Origin: Chara braunii
Taxonomy: Eukaryota; Streptophyta; Charophyceae; Charales; Characeae
NCBI GenBank assembly: GCA_003427395.1
Contig: BFEA01000154.1
Span: 2,008,564-2,036,659 of the forward strand
Length of the DNA: 28,096 nt
Direction: 5' to 3'
A model generated the notes under the pieces. It made no database searches and had not been told where the DNA came from. It saw only the letters and a list, made by a program, of their open reading frames with translations. Shown piece by piece: positions 27,218 to 28,096 of the stretch; within the stretch, counting starts at the first letter, position 1; each line of letters starts with the position of its first letter. Position numbers and translations under genes: made by a program.

Positions 27218-27325
27218 ATGGCAGCTGAGATCAAAGAGGAGGAGAGGAGGCGAATCATGCGCAAATTTATAGCAAAGAAGGCGGCCGGGCACCAGCTTGA
27301 AATGCGGGGGAGTAAGGAGATATAG
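27218..27325 (+). CDS. Small charged ORF, 35 residues
   Basis: ATG at 27218, TAG at 27323-27325. It encodes a highly charged, helix-prone peptide (MAAEIKEEERRRIMRKFIAK, then KAAGHQLEMRGSKEI). It starts 20 bp after the end of the tRNA-derived repeat. It could be a truncated exon, a microprotein or chance. No family is recognised. Confidence 0.3.
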   Translation: MAAEIKEEERRRIMRKFIAKKAAGHQLEMRGSKEI

Positions 27326-27720
27326 ACGGAGAAGGGAGAGAAAGGGGTTAGCAAAGGAGAGGAAAGGTTGTAGAAGGGCGGGGAGAACGACGAAGGAAGG
27401 ACAATCGGAAATTCTGCACAATGAAGGTGGCCGTCCAAGCCGCGCGCGTAAGTCCGCTCTTGTGGCTTGATCCAACCAGCTCAACTGGCGACCAATCATC
27501 TTAGCCAGAAGGGGAGGAAGGAAGAAGAAGAGACACACAGACGAAGCAGTGAGCACGGAGAGAAGTTGGCACGTGTGCAGAAGAACGGCTCCGCGCGCAC
27601 ACATGCTTAAAAAGAACGTTAAAATGCAGGGACAAACAAAATTATAACTGTGTCTTCAAAGTTCCCGGGTGGTAGCTAACAAGCCGCGTGAAGCTAGGTT
27701 GCAAAAAAGACAAGGACATG
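27326..27720. other. No recognisable gene
   Basis: A minus-strand open frame covers 27185-27604, but its product is hydrophobic/low-complexity and partly antisense to repeat sequence. I see no motif to support it. Confidence 0.4.
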
Positions 27721-27727
27721 CATGCAA

Positions 27728-28003
27728 TTACATTCGAAAATTTTGAACCCAACCACCTGTTGTCCCTTTACCCGATGAGGTCCTTGCTCGCAGTTTGCTT
27801 CGGGGTTTAATCTGAAGGGTACGTGAAGCCACACAGTACGGAACTTGGCTTATCACAAGCCCATCAATACCCAGGGCCTTTTCTTCTTCCATAAGCATGA
27901 GGGCTGATGACCACACTTCCTCCTTGGTGAGGAGCCTCTGAGGGCACCCTTTTGTTGGTCTGAGAGCTGTTTGTGCAGAGGTGCCAGGAACTAGTGAATT
28001 TAT
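27728..28003 (-). mobile_element. LINE reverse-transcriptase fragment
   Basis: The minus-strand frame contains LLTKEEVWSSALMLMEEEKA followed by LGIDGLVI. This is the N-terminal reverse-transcriptase block of plant-type LINEs (pattern LTxEEVxxAL, then KAPGxDGL). Homology fades after about 27855, so only this short block survives. It is a different fragment from the LINE at 19290-22130, which lacks this part. Confidence 0.75.
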
Positions 28004-28027
28004 GTTTTCATATGTTCTTGTGACAGA

Positions 28028-28056
28028 TTCTTCTTCTTCTTCTTCTTCTTCTTCTT
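28028..28056. repeat. (TTC)n microsatellite
   Basis: About nine TTC units followed by T-rich sequence. Confidence 0.95.
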
Positions 28057-28096
28057 TTTCTTTCTTTTTTTTTTTTGCGTTAGGCCTCGCTGCACC

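Overview
The window looks like nuclear DNA of a eukaryote from the green plant lineage, from a gene-poor, transposon-rich chromosomal region. The evidence is LINE, SINE-like and MITE debris, many poly(A)/poly(T) retroposition tails, microsatellites, an assembly gap (12646-13163), and two pieces of plant-type organelle DNA. Those pieces are a bacterial/mitochondrial-type SSU rRNA fragment at 869-1050 and an intact-looking organellar initiator tRNA at 14776-14849. A streptophyte such as a charophyte alga would fit, but the species is a guess.

Layout. 1-840: no recognisable content. 841-1190: a SINE-like repeat (called R1 here) split by the mitochondrial rRNA fragment. 1317-2426: the best protein-coding exon candidate, Ser/Pro/Ala-rich and unrecognised. 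3030-3280: a duplicated segment flanking a small TTAA-type MITE. 3280-9770: long AT-rich, non-coding DNA holding a GC-armed foldback element (5561-5876), a type III hammerhead ribozyme (6067-6122), poly-T retroposon ends and short tandem repeats. 9770-12000: GC-richer repeats, hairpins, a nested MITE and a nine-copy A-tract minisatellite. 12540-13735: a (GA)n array with a repeated linker, broken by the gap. 14350-17165: hairpin MITEs, the organellar tRNA and a TTAA-MITE pair.

18360-22140: an (AC)n tract, GC-rich repeats, then a decayed minus-strand LINE (about 22130 down to 19290). Its reverse transcriptase, thumb-like and zf-RVT regions are recognisable, and an R1 element is inserted in it with a 16-bp target duplication. 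23500-24175: a degenerate coding-like stretch. 24420-27210: interspersed R1 copies and three copies of a tRNA-derived element. 27720-28003: a fragment of another LINE reverse transcriptase.

No genes here work together as a pathway. The biology is retroposition and organelle-to-nucleus transfer: poly(A)-tailed elements with target duplications, two ultrashort insertions that are almost only a poly(A) tail, and SINE-like families nested in each other and in a LINE. The strongest single unannotated functional signal is the hammerhead ribozyme.
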